This document shows positions 35,620 through 44,631 of a stretch of DNA of 64,000 bases, piece after piece; within the stretch, counting starts at the first letter, position 1, and each line of letters opens with the position of its first letter. Origin of the DNA: Crystallibacter sulfonylureivorans_A. GTDB taxonomy: Bacteria; Actinomycetota; Actinomycetes; Actinomycetales; Micrococcaceae. The notes under the pieces are model-generated. The model was given only the letters and a program-made list of their open reading frames with translations, did not search any database and was not told the origin of the DNA. The stretch lies in assembly GCF_047607445.1 (NCBI RefSeq), contig NZ_JBLKRT010000010.1, positions 1 through 64,000 on the forward strand, given 5' to 3'. A program made the position numbers and the translations under genes.

Positions 35620-36555
35620 TTGCCGCTCTTCGGTCCGCCCGCTGACGTCCTCGTGGAAGACGTAGAGCTCGTAGGTGCCCGGATCCAGTTTCTGGCTGAA
35701 TTTGTACTCGCCGATTTCGCCCGCGGGCGCGTCAACGGAAACCGTTCCGGCCTTGACCAGCTTGCCTTCCGACGGTTTGTCGAGGTCGGTAATCCGGAAG
35801 ATCTGCCAGCGCAGCTGCGATTCGAAGGCGACGCCTCGGCCGAATACCTCGACGCGTCCTTCGGACGTGACGCCCTGGGCCGGGTCGATGATCCACACCG
35901 GGGCGGCCAGGCTGCCGTCGCGGGACATGGGTTCGCCCAGCGTGACATGGCCGAAGGCTTTGTAGCCGTGGTGGCCGTCCACCAGGATCACTACCTCGAG
36001 CGGATTATCCGCGTTGCTGAGCCCGGCGTTGGCCGCGGCCGCGGTGGCGGTATAAACCAGCTGCTGCACGGCGCGTTCGGCGATGCCGGCATCCACACGG
36101 CGTTTGAAGGCATCCGAGGAGATGTCCAGCGTGATGACCGAGCCGTTGGTGATGGACGCGCCGACCTTGGTGGCGGGGCTGAGCGGATTGAAGTAGTCCG
36201 GATCCAGGGGTTGTTGGCGGGTCAAGGCCGCCACCGCCGTCGTAATGGGGTCTCCGAGGTTTTCTGCTTCACGGTATTCGCGGTACAGGAACACGTTGTC
36301 CGCGTTCGTGCCCAGCCAGTACAGCGGGGAGAGCTCGGAGGAGCGCAGCGTCTCCACGGGTGCGCTGGAGACCAGCGGGCTGCTGGCGGCGGTGGATGCC
36401 GTGGGGACAGGCATGGAGGTCTGCCCGCCGCTGGCAGTACCTTGGGGTGTGCAACCGAGCAGCACCAGCGAGGATGCGGTAACCAGCGCCAGCCACGCGC
36501 CGAAGCGGCGTGCCGGGACCGAGCCCGAAGGCTGTCGGAGCTGGTTGCTGGTGAT
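35587..36555 (-). CDS. GerMN/Gmad2 domain lipoprotein, apparent ATC start
   Basis: A surface lipoprotein with a GerMN domain (about residues 65-190: GTNADNVFLYREYREAENLG, then NGSVITLDISSDAF) and a C-terminal Gmad2 domain (IIDPAQGVTSEGRVEVFGRG, GTYELYVFHEDVSGRTEE). These domains occur in spore-germination and cell-wall-associated proteins; the exact role in Actinobacteria is not known. The frame carries a proper signal peptide (RRFGAWLALVTASS with lipobox LLGC), but no ATG, GTG or TTG precedes it. The only sensible start is ATC at 36555, with AGAAGG nine bases upstream. The first ordinary start, GTG 36465, would begin at the lipobox. Confidence 0.78.
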   Translation of the reverse strand: MTSNQLRQPSGSVPARRFGAWLALVTASSLVLLGCTPQGTASGGQTSMPVPTASTAASSPLVSSAPVETLRSSELSPLYWLGTNADNVFLYREYREAENLGDPITTAVAALTRQQPLDPDYFNPLSPATKVGASITNGSVITLDISSDAFKRRVDAGIAERAVQQLVYTATAAAANAGLSNADNPLEVVILVDGHHGYKAFGHVTLGEPMSRDGSLAAPVWIIDPAQGVTSEGRVEVFGRGVAFESQLRWQIFRITDLDKPSEGKLVKAGTVSVDAPAGEIGEYKFSQKLDPGTYELYVFHEDVSGRTEERQNADSKVFTIK

Positions 36556-36883
36556 GCCTGGTTCCCTTCTGGTAGGCCGTCTGATCAGTCGGAAAGACTG
36601 CGTAGATTCAGGGCAGGAAGCGGGGGCGTCCGTTTTCCTGCCCCACTAGCTTGGCATAGGGGAGGGGGGCTGATGGCTGCTTTAACCAGCCCTCAACCGG
36701 ACTGATGCACGATTGATGCAGGATCGAGATCAAGGCGTTTTTCACCGCGCAGAGGACTGCGCGGTGCCCTGTGCCGTAGCATGTACCTTGTACCGTCAGG
36801 GCTGGAGCACCTCCGGCCCACCACTGGCAGCACCGCCGCCAGTACCGTCATCAGCACCGCGCGCAGCGCCCACCGAAGGAGCG
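36556..36883. other. Intergenic region before phoH, no gene seen
   Basis: About 330 bases between the lipoprotein gene and phoH. I see no ORF that resembles a protein and no strong hairpin. TGATGCA occurs twice, at 36703 and 36714. The phoH promoter presumably lies here, but I cannot place it. Confidence 0.4.
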
Positions 36884-37987
36884 ATGAAAGGCCGCATCGG
36901 CCGGACTATGTCCCAATCACGCCTGGATGTCGATCCGCTGGGATCAAGCAGCCGTTCCGTCCATTTCGATTCGCCGGAACACATGGTGAGGGCGCTCGGT
37001 GCCCATGATGAGGTGCTGCAGGTCATTGAGGCCGAGTTCAGCGACGTGAACCTCCATGTGCGCGGCAACGAGCTCTCCATTTCCGGCCCCGCCGACGCAG
37101 TCCAACTCACGCTGAACCTGGTCGAAGAGATCCGTGCGCTGGCCGCCAAGGACACCCGGATCACGCCGCAGGTGGTTGCCCAGTTGCTGCGCATGCTCGG
37201 CGAACAGACTGCGCAACGACCGGCCGAAGTGCTCACGCTGAACATCCTGTCTTCGCGCGGCCGCAACATCAGGCCCAAGACGCTCAACCAGAAGAACTAC
37301 GTTGAGGCCATCGACAACCACACAGTGGTTTTCGGCATCGGTCCGGCCGGCACCGGAAAGACGTACCTGGCGATGGCCAAGGCCGTGCAGGCCTTGCAGC
37401 ACAAAGAGGTCAACCGGATCATCCTGACCCGTCCAGCCGTTGAGGCAGGGGAGCGGCTGGGCTTCCTTCCGGGCACGCTCAACGACAAGATCGATCCGTA
37501 TCTGCGCCCGCTCTACGACGCGCTGCACGACATGATGGATCCGGAATCGATTCCGCGCCTGATGGCGGCCGGCACCATTGAGGTGGCGCCGCTGGCCTAC
37601 ATGCGCGGCCGCACGCTGAACGACGCCTTCATCATCCTGGACGAGGCGCAGAACACCACGCCGGAACAGATGAAGATGTTCCTCACCCGGCTGGGCTTTG
37701 GCTCCAAGATGGTGGTGACCGGCGACGTCACGCAGATCGACCTGCCCGGCGGCACCAGCTCCGGCTTGAAGGTGGTCAGCGAAATCCTGGAAGGTGTCGA
37801 GGACGTTCGCTTCTCCCAGCTCGATGCCACCGACGTGGTCCGGCACCGGTTGGTCAGCGACATTGTGACGGCCTACAGCCGCTGGGACGAGCGCCGTCGC
37901 AGCGCGGTCGGGCGCATCCCGCACCGCACCCCGCCCGCGCGGCGGAAGACTGAAGCGGAAGGCCCGAGCCCGGAGCGTGGAGCATGA
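36884..37987 (+). CDS. phoH: PhoH-like ATPase
   Basis: Nucleotide-binding protein thought to act in RNA metabolism; in the YbeY neighbourhood it is linked to rRNA processing. The product (about 367 residues) has a KH-like N-terminal domain, then the P-loop GPAGTGKTYLAM, ILTRPAVEAGERLGFLPG, Walker B FIILDEAQN and the C-terminal TGDVTQIDLPGG. The start is uncertain: ATG 36884 has GAAGGAG only two bases upstream, and ATG 36908 is the next in-frame choice. It overlaps ybeY by four bases (ATGA). Confidence 0.92.
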   Translation: MKGRIGRTMSQSRLDVDPLGSSSRSVHFDSPEHMVRALGAHDEVLQVIEAEFSDVNLHVRGNELSISGPADAVQLTLNLVEEIRALAAKDTRITPQVVAQLLRMLGEQTAQRPAEVLTLNILSSRGRNIRPKTLNQKNYVEAIDNHTVVFGIGPAGTGKTYLAMAKAVQALQHKEVNRIILTRPAVEAGERLGFLPGTLNDKIDPYLRPLYDALHDMMDPESIPRLMAAGTIEVAPLAYMRGRTLNDAFIILDEAQNTTPEQMKMFLTRLGFGSKMVVTGDVTQIDLPGGTSSGLKVVSEILEGVEDVRFSQLDATDVVRHRLVSDIVTAYSRWDERRRSAVGRIPHRTPPARRKTEAEGPSPERGA

Positions 37988-38457
37988 GCATCGAGGTCAA
38001 TAACGAATCGACCATCGCGGCGGACGAAGAAGAGCTGGTGCGGCTGGCACGGTTCGTGCTGGATTCGCTCTACGTGCATCCGGAAGCCGAGCTGTCCATC
38101 ATCATGGTGGACACCGAGGCGATGGAACGGCTGCACATCGAATGGATGGACGAGCCGGGTGCCACCGACGTGCTGTCCTTACCGATGGATGAGCTGCGTC
38201 CCGGTACCGCGATGAAGCCCGGCCCGGCCGGCGTGCTCGGCGATATTGTGATCTGTCCGCAGGTTGCGCAGGAGCAGGCGCAGAAGGCGGGCCACGGGCT
38301 GCTGGACGAAATGCTGCTGCTGACCACGCACGGCATCCTGCATCTGCTCGGCTTCGACCACGCGGAGCCGGCCGAAAAGGAAGAGATGTTCGGCCTCCAG
38401 CGCCAGCTCCTCTCCTCCTTCACGGGCAAGGCCGCCCCCACCGAAACCACGCTGTAG
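37984..38457 (+). CDS. ybeY: Endoribonuclease YbeY (rRNA maturation)
   Basis: Zinc-dependent RNase required for 16S rRNA 3' processing and 70S quality control. The 157-residue protein has the metal motif HGILHLLGFDHAEP (HGxLHLxGxDH) near residue 117 and the upstream GDIVICPQVA. Start ATG 37984 overlaps the phoH stop, so the two are coupled. The next gene begins ten bases after its stop. Confidence 0.96.
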   Translation: MSIEVNNESTIAADEEELVRLARFVLDSLYVHPEAELSIIMVDTEAMERLHIEWMDEPGATDVLSLPMDELRPGTAMKPGPAGVLGDIVICPQVAQEQAQKAGHGLLDEMLLLTTHGILHLLGFDHAEPAEKEEMFGLQRQLLSSFTGKAAPTETTL

Positions 38458-38467
38458 AGACGCGACG

Positions 38468-39799
38468 ATGCTCTGGGTTCTTGCCGGCATGACGCTGGCT
38501 TTTATACTTGTCGCCGGCGCGCTCACCGCCGCCGAGGCAGCGTTCACGTATTTGCCGCGCCACGACGCCGAACATTTGCTGCGGTCCGGACGGAGCCGCA
38601 GCCTGCGCGTCATCCTGGCCTCGCCGGCGGCGCACATGCATGCGCTGCGTTTCTGGCGGGTCTGGTTCGAGATGGCCGCCGCCGTAGCCATCGCGCTGCT
38701 CTTTCACGATCTGCTGGACAACATCTGGTTGGCGGGTCTGCTCGCCACCGCCACCATGGCCGGCGTCGGGTTCGTGCTGGTCGGGGTGTCGCCGCGCCAA
38801 CTGGGCCGGATGCATGCCAGCGCCGTGGTGCTCTCCACCGCGTTGCTGGTCCGGATGCTGTGCGCGGTGCTGGGGCCGGTGCCGCAGTGGCTCGTGCGGC
38901 TGGGCAGCGCGGTTGCGCCGAACGCGCCCCGGGCCGACGCCGCGTTCTTCACCGAAGAAGAGTTCCGCGAACTGGTGGACCGGGCCAATGAATCGGACAT
39001 GATCGAGGACACGGAAGCGGAACTGATCCACTCGGTCTTTGAACTGGGCGACACCAAGGTCAGGTCGGTGATGGTGCCGCGCACGGACATGCTGAGCATC
39101 GATTCCGGCTCCACCCTGCAGGAGGCCATGACGCTGTTCCTGCAGTCCGGCTACTCGCGCATCCCGGTGATCATGGACACCGCCGACCAGGTCCGCGGCA
39201 TCCTCTATCTGAAAGACGTCGCTGCCCGGATCCACGGGAGGGCCGACCACGGCGCCGGCATCCTGGTGGATCAGATCTGCCGCGAGGTCCGCTATGTGCC
39301 GGAGTCCAAGGCGGTGGGGGAGTTGCTGCAGGAAATGCAGCGCGAGTCCACGCATGTGGCGATCGTGATCGACGAGTACGGCGGAACCGCCGGCCTGGTC
39401 ACGCTGGAGGACTTGATCGAAGAGATCGTCGGCGAAATCGTCGACGAGTATGACACCGAGCGCCCCGAGATCGAAGCGCTGCCGGACGGACGGTTCCGCG
39501 TCAGCGCCCGCGCCGGCATCGACGACGTCGGTGAACTGTTCGGCCTGGAGCTGGACGATGAAGAGGTGGACACGGTCGGCGGGCTGCTGGCCAAAAGCCT
39601 GGGCCGGGTGCCGATCGTGGGCAGCGAAGTCCTGCTGGACGGCCTGCATCTGCGGGCGGAGCGGCTGGAGGGACGGCGCAACCGCGTCAGCCACGTGCTG
39701 GCCTGGTACGACGTGCCGCCCGAAGCGCAGACCAGCCACGACGACGGAGCTGCCGCGACTGACACCGCGCGCCTGCCCGGGACTGAGAGGGAACGATGA
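38468..39799 (+). CDS. CNNM transmembrane / CBS domain protein (hemolysin C, CorC-like)
   Basis: A 443-residue membrane protein of the CNNM/CorC type, related to Mg2+ transport or efflux. The N-terminal DUF21 domain has four or so membrane segments (residues 3-30, 60-80, 85-110, 115-140). A CBS pair follows (KVRSVMVPRTDMLSIDSG, then HVAIVIDEYGGTAGLVTLEDLIEEIVGEI), and a CorC/HlyC C-terminal domain (DGRFRVSARAGIDDVGELFGL). Length is normal. It overlaps era by four bases (ATGA) and belongs to the phoH-ybeY-era unit. Confidence 0.92.
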   Translation: MLWVLAGMTLAFILVAGALTAAEAAFTYLPRHDAEHLLRSGRSRSLRVILASPAAHMHALRFWRVWFEMAAAVAIALLFHDLLDNIWLAGLLATATMAGVGFVLVGVSPRQLGRMHASAVVLSTALLVRMLCAVLGPVPQWLVRLGSAVAPNAPRADAAFFTEEEFRELVDRANESDMIEDTEAELIHSVFELGDTKVRSVMVPRTDMLSIDSGSTLQEAMTLFLQSGYSRIPVIMDTADQVRGILYLKDVAARIHGRADHGAGILVDQICREVRYVPESKAVGELLQEMQRESTHVAIVIDEYGGTAGLVTLEDLIEEIVGEIVDEYDTERPEIEALPDGRFRVSARAGIDDVGELFGLELDDEEVDTVGGLLAKSLGRVPIVGSEVLLDGLHLRAERLEGRRNRVSHVLAWYDVPPEAQTSHDDGAAATDTARLPGTERER

Positions 39800-40776
39800 C
39801 AGAGAACAGGTCCGATTCTGGAAAGCCCATGGCGATGCCGTCCAGCGGCTGGCCGGACGACTACCGCGCCGGTTTTGTCTCGCTGGTGGGCCGGCCCAAC
39901 GCCGGCAAGTCCACGCTGACGAATGCCCTGGTCGGTCAGAAAGTGGCCATCACGTCCGCCAAGCCGCAGACCACCCGGCACACCATCCGCGGTATCGTGC
40001 ACCGGTCGGATGCCCAGCTGGTGCTGGTGGATACCCCCGGACTACACCGGCCCCGGACCCTGCTGGGGCAGCGGCTGAACGACTTGGTGGCCGATACGCT
40101 GTCGGAAGTCGACGCGATCGGTTTCTGCCTGCCGGCCAATGAGAAGATCGGGCCCGGCGACCGGTTCATCGCCAGCCAGTTGGCAGGCCTGGCCCGAAAG
40201 CCCGTGGTGGCACTGGTGACCAAGACCGATCTGGTGGACAAGCAGGCGTTGGCCGAGCAGTTGCTGTCGGTGGCCGGACTCGGTACCGAAGTCTTCGGTG
40301 CGGAGGGATTCGCTGCGATCGTGCCGGTGTCCGCAGCCAAGGGTGACCAGGTTCAGACCGTCGCCGACGTCTTGGTCCAGCAGATGCCGCTGTCGCCGCC
40401 GCTATACCCGGACGGCGAGCTCACGGATGAGCCGGAGGCGGTGATGGTGGCCGAACTGATCCGCGAAGCCGCGCTGGAGGGTGTGCGCGACGAGTTGCCG
40501 CACTCCTTGGCCGTGGTGGTGGAGGAGATCGTTCCGCGCGAAGGCCGCAGCGCCGACAATCCGCTGCTGGACGTCCGGGTGAACCTGTTCGTGGAACGTC
40601 CGTCACAGAAGGCCATCATCATCGGCAAGGGCGGGGCGAGGCTGCGCGACGTCGGCACCCGGGCCCGCAAGGGGATCGAGGGCCTGCTCGGCACCCGGGT
40701 CTATCTGGACCTGCATGTGAAAATCGCCAAGGACTGGCAGCGCGACCCCAAGCAATTGGTACGCCTGGGTTTCTAG
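39796..40776 (+). CDS. era: GTPase Era
   Basis: Essential GTPase that binds the 3' end of 16S rRNA in 30S assembly. The 326-residue product has G1 GRPNAGKSTLTNAL near residue 34, the G2 region KPQTTRHTIRG, G3 DTPGLH, G4 TKTDLVDK and a C-terminal KH domain (IIIGKGGARLRDVGTRARKGIE). ATG 39796 is inside the stop of the previous gene. The last gene of the phoH-ybeY-CNNM-era group; the following promoter (40793) opens a new unit. Confidence 0.97.
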   Translation: MTENRSDSGKPMAMPSSGWPDDYRAGFVSLVGRPNAGKSTLTNALVGQKVAITSAKPQTTRHTIRGIVHRSDAQLVLVDTPGLHRPRTLLGQRLNDLVADTLSEVDAIGFCLPANEKIGPGDRFIASQLAGLARKPVVALVTKTDLVDKQALAEQLLSVAGLGTEVFGAEGFAAIVPVSAAKGDQVQTVADVLVQQMPLSPPLYPDGELTDEPEAVMVAELIREAALEGVRDELPHSLAVVVEEIVPREGRSADNPLLDVRVNLFVERPSQKAIIIGKGGARLRDVGTRARKGIEGLLGTRVYLDLHVKIAKDWQRDPKQLVRLGF

Positions 40777-40792
40777 GCTGGGGCTTAAACCG

Positions 40793-40822
40793 GGAACTTT
40801 ACCCAGCTGCAGGCCGTACAAT
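40793..40822 (+). promoter_or_regulatory. Candidate promoter of the LCP gene
   Basis: GGAACT at 40793 and TACAAT at 40817-40822 are separated by 18 bases. The TACAAT is a good -10; the GGAAC recalls the -35 of extracytoplasmic-function sigma factors, so either a housekeeping or a stress promoter is possible. The LCP start GTG 40891 follows after about 70 bases with GAGGGGAA upstream. Confidence 0.5.
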
Positions 40823-40890
40823 ACTTAGCGGCCTGCGTTCGGGTAGGCCAATTGTGCATTAAATTTTTCAATGGATTGAGGGGAAAGCCA

Positions 40891-42534
40891 GTGGCTCATC
40901 GCGGCAGCTCCAGTGATGAACCGCAGACCCCGACCGGGCCAACCCCGCAGCGGCCCGGACCGTCGCGGCGTGCCACCCCGCGCCACATGGGCCGGGGCCC
41001 CCGTTTGCTATGGCTGAAGATCGTGTCCGGCGTGCTGGCCCTGGTTCTGGCGGCCGGCGTCGGTGTCGTCGTCTTCAAAATCGTCGGCCTGCGCGACAGC
41101 ATCACCACGTCGCCGCTGAACCTGAGCACCGGCGGGCCGGGTCTTCCGGTAGACCTGAGCCGGGATCCCGTGCAAATCCTCGTGCTGGGGACGGACACGC
41201 GGGACGGCACCGGCGGCAAGTACGGCTCGAATGATTCGTCGTCGGGCTGGGGCAAGTCGGACGTGATGATGCTGGTCAACATGTCCGCTGACCGCAAACG
41301 CGTCACCGTGGTCAGCTTGCCCCGTGACCTGCTCACGACGATCCCCAGCTGCACGGATCCGGAGACCGGGCAGGTCTATCCGGAACAGCAGTCTGCCCAG
41401 CTCAACGCCGCCCTCAGCTACGGCGGCCCGGGCTGCACCGTCGCGGCATTGAACGAGATGACCGGCCTGGAGATCGACCACTTCATGATGGCCGACTTCA
41501 ACGCGGTCAAGGAACTCTCCACCGTCATCGGCGGCGTGGACGTCTGCGTCAACGAACCGATCGACGACAGCTACTCGAAGCTCAAGCTGCCAGCGGGCGT
41601 GAGCTCGGTGCAGGGCGAGCAGGCGCTGGCGTTCCTGCGCACCCGCCACTCCTTCGGTGACGGCGGAGACCGCGGCAGGATCAGGGCCCAACAGAGCTTC
41701 CTGGCCTCGATGGCCCGCAAGATCCAGTCCGAGGGGACCTTGACCAATGTGCCCCGCTTGTATTCCATTGCCGAAGCCGTGGTCAGCAACCTGACCGTGG
41801 ATGAGGGACTGGCGGAAATTCCCCGGCTGCTGGCGCTGGCGGACCGGATCAAGGCCGTGGATCTCGGCAAGGTCGCCTTCGTCTCGCTGCCCACCCAGGC
41901 ATCTCCGGTGGACGAGAACCGCCTGGTCCTGGACGAGGAGCCGGCGCAGGAGCTGTTCCGGATCCTGCGCAAAGACGGCGACGTCACCGCCCCCGAGGTG
42001 AACGCTGCCGGATCCTCCGGTGCCGAGTCCTCCGACGCGCAGGCCACCGACGGCGCCACCCCCGATGCGGGCGCCGGGACGCCGAAGAGCGACGACGGCG
42101 GTGCTGCCACCGACGCGTCCACCGCCCCCGGGAACGATCCCACGGCCGGCGACGACGTACCGGCCTTCGATCCGGCCGTGCAGCCTGTCCAGGTGGTTAA
42201 TGCCTCCGGTGCAGCGGACCGCGGCGAGGAATTGTCCACGCAGTTGCACGAGCTGGGCTACCTGCTGGCCGCTCCGGTGGCCGGCGACGCGGAGCGGACA
42301 ACCACCCAGCTGTTCTACTCCGCCGGCTTCGAAGAGGTCGCCCTGTCCCTGGCCGGGGAACTCAACGTTCCGCGGGCCAACGTGCTGGCCTCCGGCGACT
42401 ACTACGGCGTCGCGCTGTCGGTGGGGCAGGACTTCGCCAGCGGTAAGCAGCTGGCGAAAACCGGCGGTGTGGCAGGCGGCTTCAAGGGCCAGACCGCCGA
42501 TCAGGTGACCTGCCAGCAGTCTGGCGCCTTCTAG
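40891..42534 (+). CDS. LytR-CpsA-Psr family protein with C-terminal LytR_C domain
   Basis: LCP enzymes attach teichoic acids or arabinogalactan-type glycans to peptidoglycan outside the cell. The 547-residue protein has one membrane segment (VSGVLALVLAAGVGVVVFKIV, about residues 45-65), the LCP domain with ILVLGTDTRDG, VSLPRDLLT, GLEIDHFMMADFNAV and FLRTRHSFGDGGDRGR, then an Ala/Asp/Thr-rich linker and a LytR_C domain (VQVVNASGAADRG onward). Start GTG 40891 with GAGGGGAA just upstream. It ends seven bases from the convergent peptidase gene. Confidence 0.94.
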   Translation: MAHRGSSSDEPQTPTGPTPQRPGPSRRATPRHMGRGPRLLWLKIVSGVLALVLAAGVGVVVFKIVGLRDSITTSPLNLSTGGPGLPVDLSRDPVQILVLGTDTRDGTGGKYGSNDSSSGWGKSDVMMLVNMSADRKRVTVVSLPRDLLTTIPSCTDPETGQVYPEQQSAQLNAALSYGGPGCTVAALNEMTGLEIDHFMMADFNAVKELSTVIGGVDVCVNEPIDDSYSKLKLPAGVSSVQGEQALAFLRTRHSFGDGGDRGRIRAQQSFLASMARKIQSEGTLTNVPRLYSIAEAVVSNLTVDEGLAEIPRLLALADRIKAVDLGKVAFVSLPTQASPVDENRLVLDEEPAQELFRILRKDGDVTAPEVNAAGSSGAESSDAQATDGATPDAGAGTPKSDDGGAATDASTAPGNDPTAGDDVPAFDPAVQPVQVVNASGAADRGEELSTQLHELGYLLAAPVAGDAERTTTQLFYSAGFEEVALSLAGELNVPRANVLASGDYYGVALSVGQDFASGKQLAKTGGVAGGFKGQTADQVTCQQSGAF

Positions 42535-42541
42535 CCGGCGG

Positions 42542-44482
42542 CTACCAGATCCGGACGCGCTGCTCCGGGTCGAGCCAGAGTCCGTCGCCCTCGGCCGTCC
42601 CGAACGTGTCGTGGAAGGCATCCAGGTTGCGCACCACCTGGTTGCAGCGGAATTCGTTCGGGGAATGCGGATCGATGGTCAGCCGGCGCACCGCCTCCTC
42701 GGAACGGATCTTCTGTCGCCAGCACTCGGCCCAGGAGTAGAAGAACCGCTCGCTGCCGGTCAGCCCGTTGACCACCGGGGCTTCCTCGCCCTGCAGGCTC
42801 AGTTGGTAGGCGCGGTAGGCGATGGCCAGTCCGCCGAGGTCGCCGATGTTCTCGCCCAGGGTGAGTTCGCCGTTGACGGTGTTGCCGGGAGCCTCTGCCG
42901 GACTGAGCGCGGCGTACTGCGCCACCAGCTTGCCGGTGAGGTGTTCAAAGGCAGCCCGGTCTTCGTCCGACCACCAGTTCCGCAGCGCGCCGGTGCCGTC
43001 ATACTGCGATCCTTTGTCGTCGAAGCCGTGGCCGATCTCGTGGCCAATGACCGCGCCGATGGCTCCGTAGTTCGCGGCGGCATCGGCGTCGGCGTCGAAG
43101 AAGGGCGGCTGCAGGATGGCGGCCGGGAAGACGATTTCGTTCATGGTCGGCATGTAGTAGGCGTTGACCGTCTGCGGAGTCATGTGCCACTCGGCGTCGT
43201 CGATAGGACCGCCCAATTTGGCCAGATTGCGACGGACCTCAAACTCATTGGAGGCCTGGACATTGGCCCAGACGTCCTCCACCGGCACGAAGCTGGAATA
43301 GTCGATCCACTTCTCCGGGTAGCCGATTTTGGTTCGGAAGCCTGCCAGCTTCTCCAGCGCCTTCCCGATCGTGGCCTCGGTCATCCACGGCAGGCCGGTG
43401 ATGCTTTCCCGGTAGGCCGCCAGCAGGTTGCCGACCAGTTCCTCCATCCGGGCCTTGTGCGTCGGCGGAAAATGCCGGGACACGTATTCCTCCCCGATGG
43501 CTTCGCCGAGGGCACCTTCGACCAGCGCCACCCCGCGCTTCCACCGCTCCTTCAGTTCCGGAGTACCGCTCAGGGCCCGGCCGTAGAAGCCGAAGTGGGT
43601 CTGCACCGCCTCGTCGTGAAGGTAGGGCGCCGCCGTCGTCAGCAGTTGCAGCCGCAGCCACGCCTGCCAGGCTTCCAGCGGCTCGTTGTCCAGCAAGGCG
43701 TCCAGCGTGCGCAGAAATTCCGGCTGGCAGACCACCATATCGGCAGCGCCTGCGGCTTCCGGCCCCAGCGCGGCCAGCCATTCCGGCACCCATCCGGCCA
43801 CCGCTTCCACCTGTTCGGCGGTGCGCAGGTTGTAGGTCTGCTGCGGGTCGCGGCAGGAAACCTTGTCCAGGTGGCCGGCCGCCAGTTTGTGCTCCAGGTC
43901 CAGGGCTGCGTCGGCCTGTGCCGGATCAAAGCCGGCCAGTTGCAGCATCTTGCCCGCATAGTCGCGGTAGGCCTCGCGGATGGGACCGAACTCCTCCTCG
44001 CGGTAGTAGGCCTCGTCCGGCAGGCCGAGCCCGGCCTGATACAGGTAGATCACATAGCGGGTGGGGTCGCCGGCGTCGTTGTTGACGAAGAAGGCCAGCG
44101 GATAGGCGGCACCGCTGCGGCTGAAGGCCCCGATGACCTCGCGCAGGCCGTCCCGGTCGGAAATTTTCGCAACGGCGGCAAACTGCTCGGCCAACGGGGA
44201 GAAGCCCTTGGCTTCGATCGTTGCGGTGTCCATGAACCCGGCATACAGCATGCCGATCTTGCCGGCAGGGCTGGCCGGGTCGGGATGCTTGGCGGCGTCT
44301 TCGATGATGGCGTGCACGGCCTCTTCGGACGCATCGCGCAGGGCGGTGAAGGAGCCTTCCAAGGCGCGGTCGTCCGGGATGTCGGTCTCCGCGAGCCACG
44401 TGCCGTTCACGTGCCGGAAGAGGTCGTCCTGCGGGCGGACGGCCGGGTCGACGTTGGACAATACGATTCCGGAGCGGCTCAT
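42542..44482 (-). CDS. M13 family zinc metallopeptidase (PepO/neprilysin-like)
   Basis: Neprilysin-type oligopeptidase. The 646-residue protein has the zinc motif HEIGHGFDDKGSQYDG (HExxH) near residue 490 and the third ligand region ENIGDLGG near 545, and the family start DPAVRPQDDLFRHVNGTWL. No signal peptide or membrane anchor is present, so it is likely a cytoplasmic or leaderless form. ATG 44482 is preceded by GAGG at a good distance; the upstream ATG 44494 has none. Confidence 0.92.
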   Translation of the reverse strand: MSRSGIVLSNVDPAVRPQDDLFRHVNGTWLAETDIPDDRALEGSFTALRDASEEAVHAIIEDAAKHPDPASPAGKIGMLYAGFMDTATIEAKGFSPLAEQFAAVAKISDRDGLREVIGAFSRSGAAYPLAFFVNNDAGDPTRYVIYLYQAGLGLPDEAYYREEEFGPIREAYRDYAGKMLQLAGFDPAQADAALDLEHKLAAGHLDKVSCRDPQQTYNLRTAEQVEAVAGWVPEWLAALGPEAAGAADMVVCQPEFLRTLDALLDNEPLEAWQAWLRLQLLTTAAPYLHDEAVQTHFGFYGRALSGTPELKERWKRGVALVEGALGEAIGEEYVSRHFPPTHKARMEELVGNLLAAYRESITGLPWMTEATIGKALEKLAGFRTKIGYPEKWIDYSSFVPVEDVWANVQASNEFEVRRNLAKLGGPIDDAEWHMTPQTVNAYYMPTMNEIVFPAAILQPPFFDADADAAANYGAIGAVIGHEIGHGFDDKGSQYDGTGALRNWWSDEDRAAFEHLTGKLVAQYAALSPAEAPGNTVNGELTLGENIGDLGGLAIAYRAYQLSLQGEEAPVVNGLTGSERFFYSWAECWRQKIRSEEAVRRLTIDPHSPNEFRCNQVVRNLDAFHDTFGTAEGDGLWLDPEQRVRIW

Positions 44483-44538
44483 GCGGCGCCTCATTTCATA
44501 GTTGTGTCAGCGTTTCCCTCACATCCTACGCACCGTGC

Positions 44539-44544
44539 TAGTGT
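44539..44544 (+). promoter_or_regulatory. -10 hexamer of the leuA leader transcript
   Basis: TAGTGT, six bases, then GTG 44551 of the leader peptide, so the mRNA should begin at the leader start codon, as at leuS. A weak TTTCCC at 44513 is 20 bases upstream. Confidence 0.6.
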
Positions 44545-44550
44545 GAAATT

Positions 44551-44610
44551 GTGCGCGCAGGAATGCTCCTTCTTAGCTGCCGCGGCGAGGCCACGCGAAC
44601 TACTGTTTGA
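44551..44610 (+). CDS. Leucine leader peptide upstream of leuA
   Basis: A 19-codon ORF from GTG 44551 to TGA 44608-44610, encoding MRAGMLLLSCRGEATRTTV with three consecutive Leu codons (CTC CTT CTT). It starts at a leaderless -10. Leucine leader ORFs ahead of leuA are known in other Actinobacteria. The internal ATG at 44563 could serve as a shorter start. The core ATGCTCCTTCTTAGCTGCCG resembles the leuS leader, including the CTGCCGCGG that follows. Confidence 0.8.
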   Translation: MRAGMLLLSCRGEATRTTV

Positions 44611-44631
44611 CAGGCCGAACCCTCGCTGCGG
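44580..44631 (+). promoter_or_regulatory. leuA leader hairpin spanning the leader stop codon
   Basis: CCGCGGCGAGG (44580-44590) pairs with CCTCGCTGCGG (44621-44631) over 11 base pairs with one G-U. A competing stem pairs GGCCG (44613) with CGGCC (44645). No T-run terminator is seen before leuA, so control could act at translation or by an alternative fold rather than by a simple terminator as at leuS. Confidence 0.6.

Noticed and set aside
35535..35948. Second minus-strand ORF ending in the duplicated VFTIK tail
   Set aside because: Upstream of the tail it is a shadow frame of the lipoprotein gene; only the short duplicate is meaningful.
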